Shown piece after piece: positions 53,817-62,525 of a stretch of DNA of 64,000 bases; within the stretch, counting starts at the first letter, position 1, and every line of letters starts with the position of its first letter. Made by a program: the position numbers and the translations under genes. The notes under the pieces were generated by a model. The model saw nothing but the letters and a program-made list of their open reading frames with translations. It had not been told where the DNA came from and ran no database searches. Origin of the DNA: Desulfosporosinus acidiphilus SJ4 (GTDB lineage: Bacteria; Bacillota; Desulfitobacteriia; Desulfitobacteriales; Desulfitobacteriaceae); NCBI RefSeq assembly GCF_000255115.2, contig NC_018068.1, forward strand, positions 2,885,977 to 2,949,976. The letters are read 5' to 3'.

Positions 53817-54278
53817 ATGGTTAGCAATTTTGTCAATTCAGTTAAACAGCGTAATATATTAAAGGGACAATTTCTGCAGTTCATTTTCGTCGGGAGTCTC
53901 AATGCTATTATTGACCTAGGTTTTTTAGACATTTCATTATGGTTGTACCCTACTAATGACCAAACACTACTCATATTATTTAATACCGCAGCCTACATTT
54001 TAGCAATTGTAAATAGTTATATATGGAACTCGCGTCTTGCCTTCAAAGGTTATGCTCAAAAAGATGTTCGCGAAAAAGTATTTTTTCTAATTCAAGCGGG
54101 AATAAGCTTAATCATAAGCAATTTAATATTTATAGCAGGTATCCGCTTTTTTACTCTTTGCCGATTTTCCCTTTGGTTTATCCAGAATATCTCCAAAGTA
54201 CTCGCCATGATATCCCCTTCTATCGCAAGTTTTCTGTTTATGAAATATTTTGTTTTTAAAAGACTAAAAGCGGCTTAG
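53817..54278 (+). CDS. GtrA family membrane protein
   Basis: 153 residues with four hydrophobic helices and the GtrA opening QFLQFIFVGSLNAIIDLGFL, plus a conserved YIWNSRLAFKG loop. GtrA proteins help flip or use lipid-linked sugars. The ATG at 53817 follows GGAGGTGA. It is upstream of the sulfoquinovose synthase on the same strand, about 98 bases away, and is likely part of the same glycolipid unit. Confidence 0.88.
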   Translation: MVSNFVNSVKQRNILKGQFLQFIFVGSLNAIIDLGFLDISLWLYPTNDQTLLILFNTAAYILAIVNSYIWNSRLAFKGYAQKDVREKVFFLIQAGISLIISNLIFIAGIRFFTLCRFSLWFIQNISKVLAMISPSIASFLFMKYFVFKRLKAA

Positions 54279-54355
54279 CCATTTAATTGGGGTAAAACGT
54301 TTTGATATACGATTACAATTATCAAGATAGCATTTATCCTACGGTTTAAAGTTAA

Positions 54356-55525
<1,170 letters not shown>

Positions 55526-55538
55526 ACAGAGGTAGACT

Positions 55539-56654
55539 ATGAAAATCGCTGTTATTACTGAGACTTTTTTACCATCAACAGATGGTGTTGTAACCCGTCT
55601 CCGTGCTGCCTTGCATTGGCTCCAACAAAACGGACACGAAGTATTCATCATTGCTCCTGATCTGGGTATTGACGAATTCGAAGGGGCAAAAATTCAAGGA
55701 GTTCACGCTCGTACCCTTTTCTTTTATCGGGATCGGAAATTCTCACTGCCCACATCCAAGGTTAAAAAGTATTTGCAAGAATTTCGTCCTGATATCGTTC
55801 ATGTTGTTAACCCTGTGCTCTTGGGAGCATCCGGCGTTTATTACAGTCGTCGTTTAAGGTTACCACTTGTTGCCTCATATCATACGAATATTGCCAAATA
55901 CGCCCGATATTACCATTTGCCATTCCTTTCCCCCCTGCTATGGCGATACTTTCGCTGCTTACATAATCAGGCAGATATAAATTTATGCACTTCAGAAGCA
56001 ATGAGAGATGAATTAACCGACCAAGGATTTAATAATCTTTATGTATGGAAGCGGGGCGTCGCCATCGATAGATTCGGTCCCCAAAATTACGATCAAACCA
56101 TGAGAGACTATTTAACAGGTGGACAACCTGAACAAACGCTTCTTTTATATGTCGGAAGACTAGCAGCGGAAAAGGAAATTGAAACTATCCGCAATGTCTT
56201 GGAATCATCTCCTGAACTTAGTCTGGCTCTTGTCGGTGACGGACCCTATAAAGAAACGTTACAGGACTATTTTAGAGGCACCCGTTGTATTTTCACCGGC
56301 TTCTTACATGGTGAGCAGCTAGCGAAGGCCTACGCTTCTGCGGACATTTTCGTTTTTCCTTCCGTCACGGAAACCTTAGGATTAGTTATTCTGGAAGCAA
56401 TGGCTTCTGGACTCCCTGTTGTTGCTGCACGTTCCGAACCAAGTTCCGAGCAAATCGCTGACGGCATCACAGGATTCCTTTACACACCAAAAGATCCGCA
56501 AAGTTTTAAGGAAGCGATATTTAAATTAAAGAAAAAAAGCCTGCACCATAATCTTTCTGAAAATGCTTTTAAGACAGCAAGTAATCTTGGATGGGATGAA
56601 GCAGCTAAGCAGCTTCTTGAGTTTTATATACTAGCCTATAACTCCAAATCATAA
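55539..56654 (+). CDS. sqdX: GT4 glycosyltransferase, SqdX-like
   Basis: 371 residues of the GT4 family. The N-terminal acceptor domain starts IAVITETFLPSTDGVVTRL and has HVVNPVLLGASGVYYSRR; the C-terminal GT4 nucleotide-sugar domain has YVGRLAAEKEIETI and PSVTETLGLVILEAMASGLPVV (as parts), with the EX7E-type acid pair. Position directly behind the sulfoquinovose synthase and the family match suggest it transfers sulfoquinovose to diacylglycerol. Transfer of glucose or mannose to a lipid is the alternative. AACAGAGGTAGACT precedes the ATG. Confidence 0.85.
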   Translation: MKIAVITETFLPSTDGVVTRLRAALHWLQQNGHEVFIIAPDLGIDEFEGAKIQGVHARTLFFYRDRKFSLPTSKVKKYLQEFRPDIVHVVNPVLLGASGVYYSRRLRLPLVASYHTNIAKYARYYHLPFLSPLLWRYFRCLHNQADINLCTSEAMRDELTDQGFNNLYVWKRGVAIDRFGPQNYDQTMRDYLTGGQPEQTLLLYVGRLAAEKEIETIRNVLESSPELSLALVGDGPYKETLQDYFRGTRCIFTGFLHGEQLAKAYASADIFVFPSVTETLGLVILEAMASGLPVVAARSEPSSEQIADGITGFLYTPKDPQSFKEAIFKLKKKSLHHNLSENAFKTASNLGWDEAAKQLLEFYILAYNSKS

Positions 56655-56673
56655 AACTCGGATATAACTATAA

Positions 56674-56707
56674 CTAGACTGCCCATCCAGAATAATGAGC
56701 AGTCTAG
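56674..56707. terminator. Hairpin after the sqd operon
   Basis: CTAGACTGC/GCAGTCTAG stem 19 bases after the SqdX stop, facing the minus-strand YjcZ-type gene. Lacks a long T-run. Confidence 0.5.
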
Positions 56708-56743
56708 CTTATATTAATCGGAGATTATGCGATCACATAAGGA

Positions 56744-56875
56744 TTAAAAAATGACACCTAAAGCGATCAGAATAAGAATGGCAATCGCAATAATTCCTGC
56801 TCCTACACAATTTCCGCCACCGCAAGTGCCATAGCCGCCGTAACCACCATAACCGAAACTGCCATAACCGTACAT
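56744..56875 (-). CDS. YjcZ-like sporulation miniprotein (43 aa)
   Basis: Too short for ordinary gene calling; read directly. An N-terminal Gly/Tyr-rich part (MYGYGSFGYGGYGGYG) is followed by CGGGNCVGAG and one hydrophobic helix (IIAIAILILIALGVIF). AGAAAGGAGATTGAAGG precedes the ATG. This is the plan of the YjcZ/YczI-type small spore membrane proteins. Its neighbour upstream is a second one. Confidence 0.75.
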   Translation of the reverse strand: MYGYGSFGYGGYGGYGTCGGGNCVGAGIIAIAILILIALGVIF

Positions 56876-56902
56876 GCCTTCAATCTCCTTTCTTTCGCTA
56901 AT

Positions 56903-57013
56903 TTAGAATACAATCCCCATAGCAATTAGTAATAAGATAATTACCACAACGATTCCAATGCCTGCTCCCCAGCCGAAACCTACTCCTCCAGCTGCTCCTC
57001 CTCCAAAAGCCAT
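56903..57013 (-). CDS. YjcZ-like sporulation miniprotein (36 aa)
   Basis: Begins MAFGGGAAGGVGFGWGAG and ends with a hydrophobic helix (IVVVIILLLIAMGIVF). AAGAAAGGAGGAAATCACA is a strong ribosome site. It lies 27 bases upstream of the 43-aa gene on the same strand, probably in one transcript. Family assignment rests on the Gly-rich head, single C-terminal helix and pairing. Confidence 0.75.
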   Translation of the reverse strand: MAFGGGAAGGVGFGWGAGIGIVVVIILLLIAMGIVF

Positions 57014-57324
57014 TGTGATTTCCTCCTTTCTTACGGACCTAACCCACTATATGTCAGTTCTCCACATTTTTCCACTCACTATAAATTTTTCCTTAAATCC
57101 CCCTTCAAGCCGAATCATTTCCCATATACACAACCCATGAAATAATAGAGTTAATTCTTAATGAATTCTCAACACCATCAAGGACCAATCTCAAAATCTT
57201 TTTTGTATTATTATTAAAGGGGTTATCACTTAGATAAAGATTAACAAATTAATAACGACGAATACATAAAAAAAGCTTATGCTCGAGGAAAGTGCTTAAC
57301 TGAAGGTTACGCTTTCTTAAAACA

Positions 57325-57359
57325 CAAAAAAGTCGCCCTTGCTGTGGGGCGACTTTTTT
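57325..57359. terminator. Strong bidirectional terminator
   Basis: AAAAAAGTCGCCC/GGGGCGACTTTTTT with a short loop. It lies 26 bases after the DUF1657 gene stop. Confidence 0.85.
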
Positions 57360-57384
57360 GTGTCTGGATTATAATATCTTTTTC

Positions 57385-57594
57385 TTAACTCAATGACTTA
57401 TTCATACTGTTGTTCTGAGTTACATAAGCTAACCGACCTCTTAGCAGCGCAACATGACGCTCCATATCACTCGACATTTCCTTAAACATTTGTTTCGCCG
57501 AATCATCAAGAGTTGAAGCCGAAAAAGTTTCATAAGTACCTAGTGCTGATTGGGCTGCAGCTACCGCTTTTTCCAAATCTGCCTGTACAGTCAA
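57385..57594 (-). CDS. DUF1657 family protein
   Basis: 69 residues, starting MTVQADLEKAVAAAQSALGTYETFS at TTG 57594 after TAGGAGGGA. The sequence is helical with a conserved central LRGRLAYVTQNN. DUF1657 proteins are common in endospore formers, often next to SpoVA or YhcN genes, and are of unknown role; none of those partners is here. Confidence 0.82.
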   Translation of the reverse strand: MTVQADLEKAVAAAQSALGTYETFSASTLDDSAKQMFKEMSSDMERHVALLRGRLAYVTQNNSMNKSLS

Positions 57595-57689
57595 TTTTAT
57601 CCCTCCTAAATGTTTAAAATTAGTATGTACAGACTTTTTAAATTTAAACCGATTTAATCAATCCTCCGTTTCTTTTCATCAAGTGAATT

Positions 57690-57953
57690 TCAAAGTCCTT
57701 GATTATCCGCTAAAATCTCCTCAGCCTCATCAATTGCCTTTACATAAGCCAAGGGTAAATCAGGAATCGTTGTTTTAATTTGCCTGAAAGCCTTAAGATG
57801 GGCCTCTAAGGCCAGCTTATCCTGAGGATAGCAAGAATCCACCAATTGATTAAAACGCTCCGCCTCATCGACATGACCATGTTGACTTAAATAATCGTAG
57901 AGAAGTAGTGCTAATTTAAAAACATCTCTCTGGGTATTGATAGCATATGTCAT
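57690..57953 (-). CDS. Hypothetical protein (87 aa)
   Basis: Starts MTYAINTQRDVFKLALLLYDYL at an ATG after AAGGAGGTTTCCGAA. The product is small, acidic and helical with HVDEAERFNQLVDSCYPQDKLA. No signal or membrane segment and no family recognised. It lies upstream of the DUF1657 gene on the same strand, about 95 bases away, so the two may be co-transcribed. Confidence 0.65.
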   Translation of the reverse strand: MTYAINTQRDVFKLALLLYDYLSQHGHVDEAERFNQLVDSCYPQDKLALEAHLKAFRQIKTTIPDLPLAYVKAIDEAEEILADNQGL

Positions 57954-58372
57954 TTCGGAAACCTCCTTCATTAAGCAAATCCTCTTCCTTGCCAGAATCT
58001 GATTTTAGCTAAATGCTCATTTCTATTTTATTTGTAATCTCTTGATCCCGACTGGGAATATACTTCAATCATGCCAACGCTTTGCCTCCCCTACCATAAG
58101 AGCCGAAAGCTGCCAACCCGTTTTAAGGAAAAAGGTTTAGGTGAGGTGTTTTACTTGATTTTCGAGCCTGATAATTTTTAGAATAATAGATATCCAATAA
58201 CAGTAATTAAAACTATTTTACAATTATTATTATATCATATTAGATCAATTATTCAATGGCTCTTCGCTCTTTAATAACTTTTTTTGCCTTTCTTTTCATA
58301 TTCTTTTCATATTATTATAACCATCCATGGCTAATACCAGATTATTAGCACTGCAGACTACCCCATTCTTTA
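57954..58372. other. Intergenic region with no recognised feature
   Basis: About 420 bases, AT-rich toward the right. I see no gene or RNA in it. Confidence 0.4.
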
Positions 58373-58415
58373 GACAAAAAAATTTCAGTTTATTACCTAT
58401 TTGGGGTAATAAACT
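58373..58415 (-). terminator. Terminator of the degraded PAS/PucR gene
   Basis: Perfect 12-bp stem CAGTTTATTACC/GGTAATAAACTG and a TTTTTTT run on the minus strand, 16 bases after the TAA of the HTH remnant. Confidence 0.8.
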
Positions 58416-58431
58416 GATAAAAAGATAAAAA

Positions 58432-59273
58432 TTATAGACTCCTGTCTAACTTATATAACATAATAGCCGCTGAAAGCGCTAAACGTGTTTGATACTTATC
58501 TAGAGAAACTGATAGCAATCTTTCAATACGCTGTTTCCGAAACACCAATGTTTTTCTGTGAATGTATAGTTCGTCAGCAGCTTCTCTGAGCTATGGTTAA
58601 CCCCAATAAACGAAGCGGCTGAAGCGATTGATCATAGATAATACTACATGAGAATTCAACCCAACGATACGTCCCATTTTTATGAAGAAGACGATACTCC
58701 GAAGAATATCTCTCACTTTTTCTGTTCACCGTTTCTTGTATTGCTTTGTCGACTTTCTTTACATCTTCTGGATGAATAAGACGATGCCAATCATCGATAA
58801 CCTCATGTTCACTGTAGCCCAGAATTGCTTTCCAACGGGAATCGTGGCACCCTGTATTGTTGATCAGATCAACCTCCCAGGTACCGATGTATCATATCCT
58901 CCTGCGAGCCTCCGGCTTCATTTGGTAGGTTATTGTTATTGTTATTGCATATTTCCCCAAATTTCGAAGCATCCTGAACTAGTGTCAGACAATGTCTAAT
59001 ATAATCAGTATATTTAAATTCCCTCTTTGCAAGTTGGTCACCGAACCTTTCTAAGTTCCATAACTTTGTAAATTTCGAATTTGAAAAAAAGATCATACCC
59101 GTTTCAGCACTGACTGCACAGCATGCTAACGGAATGGCCTGAACTAGAGGCCAAAGAGAATTACGCTCACAAATATGCCTCTTAAGCTTCAATTTAAGAA
59201 AACCTCCTTGGTGACCTCCTATTGATTGTTTGCTAATTGTAATAAAGCTTTTAGCACCCGCAAAGTCCACCAT
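58432..59273 (-). pseudogene. Decayed PAS-PAS-PucR/CdaR-type HTH regulator
   Basis: Three pieces in different minus-strand frames. First (59273 to about 58880), a PAS-like part ending with the residue string ICNNNNNNLPNEAGG before a stop. Second (about 58900-58600), a PAS_3 domain: GTWEVDLINN, WHRLIHPEDVKKVDKA, EYRLLHKNGTYRWVEF. Third (about 58590-58432), a PucR-type HTH: REAADELYIHRKTLVFR and RLALSAAIMLYKL before TAA. At least two frameshifts and probably a deletion separate them, so it cannot make a full protein. The original was likely a transcription activator with tandem PAS sensors. Confidence 0.75.
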
Positions 59274-59294
59274 GGGTTATACTCCTCCGATTCT

Positions 59295-59990
59295 TCAAAT
59301 AATCAGCTCTTGCCCTTTTCGGGTGAATTTGAGGATTTGGCAAGAAGAATCTTTCATTTCAATTTCAAATTCTTCTACAATCTCAGGACTATCCGCAAAG
59401 TGCATAGGAATTAAATACTTAGGAGCAAGTTCTTGAATAAAATACTCTGCTCCTGCTTTATAATTCTTCTCCAGTCTTGGATCAACCGGAAAAAAGGCAA
59501 AATCGATGATTTCCCCTTTGATTTTCTGAACTTCATCCTTAAAAGCCTTTTCGGCCTTGGCCATTTCTTCCGGCGTATCAACCCAATACCACCAATTTAA
59601 GTCTCCGGCATGAAAGAGGTGATTTCCTCCATCTTGAATAAGAAAGGAGACTCCAATGTCTGTTGAGTTATAAGCCTTTACTGTAAGGTTACCCAACGTA
59701 AGTTGATCATACGGAGACAGAACATTAAGGTTATTTACTTTTTTAGATATTACAATATCAGAACTTAGTATATAGTGAATATCCGGTCTCACCTTCTGCC
59801 ATTCTAAAATTAGCGGATTAAAATGGTCAGGATGGTTGTGTGAGGAGAAGACTACAATATTTTTAGGACTTTTCTTTATTACATCCCCAATATCTCCTCG
59901 ATAATAATCAAGAATATACAAATTATTATCTGTTTCAACTAGAAAACCACTATGAAATAAATATTTAATTTTTATCAGCTCTTTTGCCAT
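59295..59990 (-). CDS. Metallo-beta-lactamase-fold hydrolase
   Basis: 231 residues of the MBL superfamily with the zinc motif VVFSSHNHPDHFNPL (HxHxDH variant, here HNHPDH), FHAGDLNWW and a terminal LIPMHFADSPE. It resembles UlaG/YtxJ-like cytosolic MBL hydrolases. Substrate unknown. The ATG at 59990 follows GAGGTGATAACA; the frame continues to 60017 with no site. Confidence 0.85.
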   Translation of the reverse strand: MAKELIKIKYLFHSGFLVETDNNLYILDYYRGDIGDVIKKSPKNIVVFSSHNHPDHFNPLILEWQKVRPDIHYILSSDIVISKKVNNLNVLSPYDQLTLGNLTVKAYNSTDIGVSFLIQDGGNHLFHAGDLNWWYWVDTPEEMAKAEKAFKDEVQKIKGEIIDFAFFPVDPRLEKNYKAGAEYFIQELAPKYLIPMHFADSPEIVEEFEIEMKDSSCQILKFTRKGQELII

Positions 59991-60086
59991 TGTTATCACC
60001 TCATAATAATTATACAATATTTATAGCGTGTTACTTAATTTGATCTGTAGAAGTAAAGCTATAAACTATGAAGGAAGGTTCTATCT

Positions 60087-60455
60087 ATGAAATTTCGATT
60101 TGGCCATAACAATTTTAATGTCTTAGATCTTGAAAAAAGTCTAAAATTTTATAAAGAAGCCTTAGGTCTTGTAGAAGTTAAACGATTCGAACCCACAAGC
60201 GGCGAATTTAAACTTGTTTATCTTGGAGATGGAGTAACCCAGCACAGTCTGGAACTTACTTGGTTGAAAGAGCGAACGAAACCCTATGACTTAGGAGAGA
60301 ACGAATTCCATGTAGCTTTTATGGTTGACGATTTTGAAGCAGCTTATGAACTTCACAAAAAGATGGGCTGCATTTGCTATGAAAATAAGGAAATGGGCAT
60401 TTATTTCATTAATGACCCCGATAATTACTGGCTGGAAATTCTCCCCAAGGAATAA
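60087..60455 (+). CDS. VOC-family protein, glyoxalase I-like
   Basis: 122 residues with two beta-alpha-beta-beta-beta modules. Probable metal ligands are His in RFGHNNFNV, Glu in HSLELTW, His in NEFHVAF and Glu in YWLEILP, spaced as in glyoxalase I (lactoylglutathione lyase). Thiol-free anaerobes may use another thiol or a different substrate, so I call it glyoxalase-like. GAAGGAAGG precedes the ATG. It is divergent from the MBL gene. Confidence 0.85.
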   Translation: MKFRFGHNNFNVLDLEKSLKFYKEALGLVEVKRFEPTSGEFKLVYLGDGVTQHSLELTWLKERTKPYDLGENEFHVAFMVDDFEAAYELHKKMGCICYENKEMGIYFINDPDNYWLEILPKE

Positions 60456-60632
60456 GGGTTGTTTAATATATCTTAACCAAAAGTGATGACCCAATAACCT
60501 CTTAGAATGAGTTCATTCATTCATTCATTCCTAAGGGCATTTTCTTTGAAGAATTTAACCTATGGGAAAGTCATGACCAAGGGGCCGCGCAAAAACTTAA
60601 CTTGAATACCCAAAAAGAGAGGACCAATAGCT

Positions 60633-60663
60633 AAAGGCGTTGTCAGAATGTGACAACGCCTTT
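60633..60663. terminator. Hairpin AAAGGCGTTGTCA, copy 2
   Basis: Perfect 13-bp stem, AAAGGCGTTGTCA/TGACAACGCCTTT, with a five-base loop, between the glyoxalase-like gene and the BtuF-like stop. Same stem as 47814-47849. Confidence 0.75.
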
Positions 60664-60718
60664 CTTTAATAATTTCTCAGACCCTTACCTAATACAAATT
60701 TAATACTTGTTCCCCTCT

Positions 60719-61549
60719 CTATCTGATACTCTCAAACAGTTTGTGCAGTTTCTCCATCCCGGCGATCAGTCTGGGGCCTGGTCGACATAGACAGTCGCAG
60801 GATATTGGATAAATATGATTCTGGCGAACGGCTGTTATGTTACCCCAATCTTCGGTTATGAATTCCTCCACAGTTCTATGACAAAGGGGATCTTTCGCAT
60901 CACATCCTTTACATTTGGGAGGCAGCAGTTGCCCTTTATCAACTCCACAAAACAGGATCACTTCCGGATCAAATTCCTCGATTTGGTTCCAGCTCACAGG
61001 AACATAAGGATCGTTCGTCTGAAATTCCATCAACTGGGCGCCAGCCAGCCGCAACGCATCATATTGAAACGACTTTACACCCGGGGTTACATAAGGATTT
61101 GTGCTCATCAGGCGAAAAACCCTCGGTCTTCGAATTATTGTATCACTGCTAAGTTTATCAACCCGATCCTTTAAAATCCCAATGAGAGGTTGCACTGTCA
61201 TGTCTTTTTGGCAGATCTGTCCTAGTCTGCTCATAAGTACAAAAATGTCATCAATTTTTAGAGGAATAGCCTCAAGAACGTTGATTTGATTCAATTTGAG
61301 TTTGCTTATTAGGTTTCTGTGCAAGGCCCCATCTGCAAGAACAAGGTCAGGTCTAAGCGCGAGAATCTTTGACAGTTGAGGATAGCCAAAGGTACCCACT
61401 TTGCCCTTTATTTTTGCCTGATCCGGATAACTGCAGTTTTCTGTAACTCCTATAAGATGAGACTCTAAGCCGAGAAAAAAGAGAATTTCAGTAGCTGAAG
61501 GAACCAGGGATATAATTTTGGGTATTGCTTTGAAATCATCATTCTTCAA
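60719..61549 (-). CDS. BtuF-like cobalamin-binding protein without signal peptide
   Basis: 276 residues of the periplasmic-binding-protein type III fold (BtuF/FhuD group): IISLVPSATEILFFLGLESHLIGV at the start, VGTFGYPQLSKILALRPDLVLAD, and RPGPRLIAGMEKLHK at the end. Neither a signal peptide nor a lipobox is present, so it should stay in the cytoplasm. It has unusual cysteines (CKGCDAKDPLC and CDCLC). It overlaps the DUF6125 gene by 11 bases and lies in the methylmalonyl-CoA mutase operon, suggesting a role in corrinoid handling. It starts at TTG 61549. Confidence 0.75.
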   Translation of the reverse strand: MKNDDFKAIPKIISLVPSATEILFFLGLESHLIGVTENCSYPDQAKIKGKVGTFGYPQLSKILALRPDLVLADGALHRNLISKLKLNQINVLEAIPLKIDDIFVLMSRLGQICQKDMTVQPLIGILKDRVDKLSSDTIIRRPRVFRLMSTNPYVTPGVKSFQYDALRLAGAQLMEFQTNDPYVPVSWNQIEEFDPEVILFCGVDKGQLLPPKCKGCDAKDPLCHRTVEEFITEDWGNITAVRQNHIYPISCDCLCRPGPRLIAGMEKLHKLFESIR

Positions 61550-62060
61550 GAGTAAACTTCCATCCGCAGTAAAATTCTTCGGGGTGGGGATCAGGAGGAC
61601 AGGCGAGGCAACTAGTTTTTATACGGGAATCAATGGTCGAGGCAAATAGAGAATATTCAACTTCTCCTACAGGTTTACAGGGATGATCAGGAAGGTTCTT
61701 CCTTTTTCTCGCCGATTGGACACGACAGTCGAGCATCTTAAATATTAAGGTGTGGTCATCCGGTCGAGTACACTCTTGAATATTTAGAAAAGCGTAAAGG
61801 CGAAACTTTAAGGCTCTTTCTAAAGCGTCTAATCCTCCGTTTTTCGGCAGATCCAAAAAAGACATGATGCGTTTAGCTTCTAGAACGGTAAATTTCCGCC
61901 AAGCCTCAATATCCTGTTCAACTGCTTCATCAAGACCCCGCACTTTTTCGATAGCTTGAAACCAAAGTCCGTCATGAGCTATCCATCGTTTTGCGAAGTC
62001 TTCTAATAATGCTATGGCTTGTTCTCGAGTAAGATCGTCCTTAGAGTTTAACAACGCCAC
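61539..62060 (-). CDS. DUF6125 family protein
   Basis: 173 residues, opening at GTG 62060 (after AGGGGTTGATTAC) with SKDDLTREQAIALLEDFAKRW and IAHDGLWFQAIEKVRG, a pattern I associate with DUF6125. The C-terminal half has conserved cysteines (CRVQSARKRKNLPDHPCKP, SCLACPPD, FYCGW) that could bind a metal or corrinoid. It lies between the mutase small subunit and the BtuF-like gene, overlapping the latter. Function unknown; link to the mutase is by operon only. Confidence 0.72.
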   Translation of the reverse strand: MALLNSKDDLTREQAIALLEDFAKRWIAHDGLWFQAIEKVRGLDEAVEQDIEAWRKFTVLEAKRIMSFLDLPKNGGLDALERALKFRLYAFLNIQECTRPDDHTLIFKMLDCRVQSARKRKNLPDHPCKPVGEVEYSLFASTIDSRIKTSCLACPPDPHPEEFYCGWKFTLEE

Positions 62061-62097
62061 GTAATCAACCCCTTTTTCCTGAATTGAACTCCTCGTA

Positions 62098-62502
62098 TCA
62101 TAAAACCTCTAGTCTCTTTTCGATCCAACCTACTATCTCTGCCGTAGTTGTGCCCGGCGTAAACAAGGCCTCTGCGTGTCCTCCCTCCAAAAGTGAATCA
62201 ATGTCCTCCTCAGGAAGCGTTCCTCCACCCATTAATAATATATCATCCGCGTTTTGCTCTTTGAGTAATTCTTTTATTCTTGGGAAAATTGTCATGTGCG
62301 CTCCAGATAAAACACTGATACCAATGATATCAACATCTTCTTGAATTGCAGCTTCCACGATCTGCTCCGGTGTCTGATGCAATCCTGAATAGATAACTTC
62401 CATTCCTGCATCACGTAATGCCCGGGCAATTACTTTCGCCCCACGGTCATGTCCGTCTAAACCTGGCTTGGCAACTAGAACACGAATGCGACTTGTCTTC
62501 AT
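62098..62502 (-). CDS. Methylmalonyl-CoA mutase, cobalamin-binding subunit
   Basis: 134 residues, a stand-alone B12-binding domain with the cobalt-ligand motif [12 protein letters not shown], then [13 protein letters not shown] and [12 protein letters not shown]. It joins the large subunit encoded 23 bases upstream to form the split mutase that interconverts succinyl-CoA and (R)-methylmalonyl-CoA. GGGGGAGGGAAGAAGCG precedes the ATG. Confidence 0.93.
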   Translation of the reverse strand: MKTSRIRVLVAKPGLDGHDRGAKVIARALRDAGMEVIYSGLHQTPEQIVEAAIQEDVDIIGISVLSGAHMTIFPRIKELLKEQNADDILLMGGGTLPEEDIDSLLEGGHAEALFTPGTTTAEIVGWIEKRLEVL

Positions 62503-62525
62503 CGCTTCTTCCCTCCCCCTATGAT

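Noticed and set aside
58869-59273. 134-codon frame as an intact protein
   Set aside because: It is the first piece of a larger PAS/PucR gene whose remaining domains continue in other frames, so I call it part of a pseudogene.
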